Shown: one piece after another, positions 63,592-64,000 of the stretch
Position numbering within the stretch: the stretch's first letter is position 1
Layout: every line of letters starts with the position of its first letter
From: an uncultured bacterium
Lineage (GTDB): Bacteria > Cyanobacteriota > Vampirovibrionia > Gastranaerophilales > Gastranaerophilaceae
Assembly: GCA_947361225.1 (NCBI GenBank)
Contig: CANAIK010000002.1
Location: forward strand, 26,877-90,876
DNA: 64,000 nucleotides
Reading direction: 5' to 3'
Program-made: the position numbers and the translations under genes
The notes under the pieces: generated by a model
The model's input: only the letters and a program-made list of their open reading frames with translations
The model's database searches: none
Told to the model about the DNA's origin: nothing

Positions 63592-64000
63592 ATGAAAAAA
63601 GCTTTCTCTTTGATTGAGCTACTTATAAGCTTAATCACAATTTCAGTAATCCTAGCTAGTCTAGCGCCTGTGGTAACGCACAAGCTTAAGCACGGTGGGG
63701 TTTCGATTGGGACGAAGAAATTAAGTATGAAATGTCCTAATACGGTTGGGGCGGATTGTACATTGTGTTTAGGGAACCAATGTATTGCTTGTCCGATAAG
63801 CTGCGGGAACCAATTTAAGAACACTTTAACGTGCAAGTGTGAAAGCTGTGTGCAAAGCAATTGTGGGAACTGCAATTCGGATAGGAACAAGTGCGATAGG
63901 TGCAATGATGGGTATGGGTTACAATCGAATGGGTCTTGCAGTGCGTGCAATGCTCCCTATGTATCGAACGGAGGGAGTTCGGGGTGTATTAAGTGTGATA
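63592..64000 (+). CDS. Pilin-like protein with cysteine-rich ectodomain; runs off the right edge
   Basis: At least 136 residues, cut by the window end. The N-terminus MKKAFSLIELLISLITISVI is a class III/type IV-like prepilin signal: a short basic lead, then the FSLIELL motif with the Glu at position 9 after the expected cleavage region. From residue 45 it has 17 cysteines in 90 residues, many as C-x2-C (CIAC, CESC, CGNC, CDRC, CSAC), like furin/EGF-type repeats. The base composition is richer in G+C than its neighbours. A ribosome site AAGGAAAAAAG lies before the ATG. It may be a surface-exposed, disulfide-bonded pseudopilin. Confidence 0.85.
   Translation, partial: MKKAFSLIELLISLITISVILASLAPVVTHKLKHGGVSIGTKKLSMKCPNTVGADCTLCLGNQCIACPISCGNQFKNTLTCKCESCVQSNCGNCNSDRNKCDRCNDGYGLQSNGSCSACNAPYVSNGGSSGCIKCD

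Noticed and set aside
63540-63950. 136-codon minus-strand frame opposite the pilin-like gene
   Set aside because: The plus-strand frame has a ribosome site and a prepilin signal; the antisense frame only reflects its composition.

Overview
The window is AT-rich, gene-dense DNA from a flagellated bacterium with an outer membrane. LpxK, KdsA and GmhA show that it makes lipopolysaccharide. An MCE/MlaE/MlaF-type ABC system shows lipid traffic to the outer membrane, and two blocks plus flgB-flgC-fliE encode a flagellar export apparatus and motor. Cyclic-di-AMP synthase CdaA, a cysteine-rich type IV pilin-like protein at the right edge and the many tiny regulators fit a host-associated non-photosynthetic relative of Cyanobacteria (Melainabacteria/Vampirovibrionia, order Gastranaerophilales). 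That assignment is inference; no rRNA gene is present to prove it. Promoters are of ordinary sigma-70 type, often with an extended -10 (TGnTATAAT), and Shine-Dalgarno sites are standard AGGAGG.

Layout. 1-2.0 kb: a large protein of roughly 27-residue helical repeats, broken by a frameshift in a T8 tract. 2.1-9.3 kb: amidase, cdaA and lysA on the minus strand, then an AI-2E-type exporter and a B12/radical-SAM protein on the plus strand, a small unknown gene, cytidine deaminase and a small four-cysteine protein. 9.3-9.7 kb: a palindrome-rich non-coding stretch. 9.7-18.4 kb: pnp, then a minus-strand two-component pair leading into flgB-flgC-fliE, then rimP-nusA and a membrane-anchored lytic enzyme. 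18.5-20.2 kb: a sigma-70 factor and an orphan OppF-like ATPase.

20.2-28.7 kb is the accessory part. It holds XRE and MerR-type regulators and five very small elements (called A to E here). Each encodes a 24-26-residue hydrophobic peptide behind a strong ribosome-binding site that can be folded away by its own leader. A to D are followed by a two-tier hairpin that starts at the stop codon. A and B are inverted copies flanking uvrD-rpsU-gmhA-rlmD; C and D are tandem copies. I consider this the most interesting content of the window: candidate type I toxin-like or leader-peptide modules of a family I do not recognise.

28.7-31.9 kb: ahcY and pckA. 31.9-35.5 kb: motor switch protein and fliO-P-Q-R. 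35.4-40 kb: BioY-like transporter, RimI, SpeD, an OmpR-type regulator, CtpA protease, nitroreductase and a possible small RNA. 40-49 kb: GNAT-like protein, FolE2, a repeat protein, phosphomannomutase, a REC-STAS protein, LpxK and the MCE transporter. 49.3-54.3 kb: fliF-G-H-I operon. 54.3-59.8 kb: tightly coupled ATPase-folD-alr-gcvT-gcvH-gcvPA operon (one-carbon and cell-wall metabolism). 59.9-63.1 kb: a 53-residue unknown protein, recA-rmlA, kdsA. 63.1-64 kb: an XRE regulator divergent from a pilin-like, cysteine-rich surface protein that runs off the window, with repeated AGGTAAA sites between them.

Many convergent neighbours overlap at their 3' ends and many same-strand genes overlap by 1-8 bases, so most clusters are translationally coupled operons. 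No rRNA, tRNA, CRISPR array, transposase or phage structural gene was seen.
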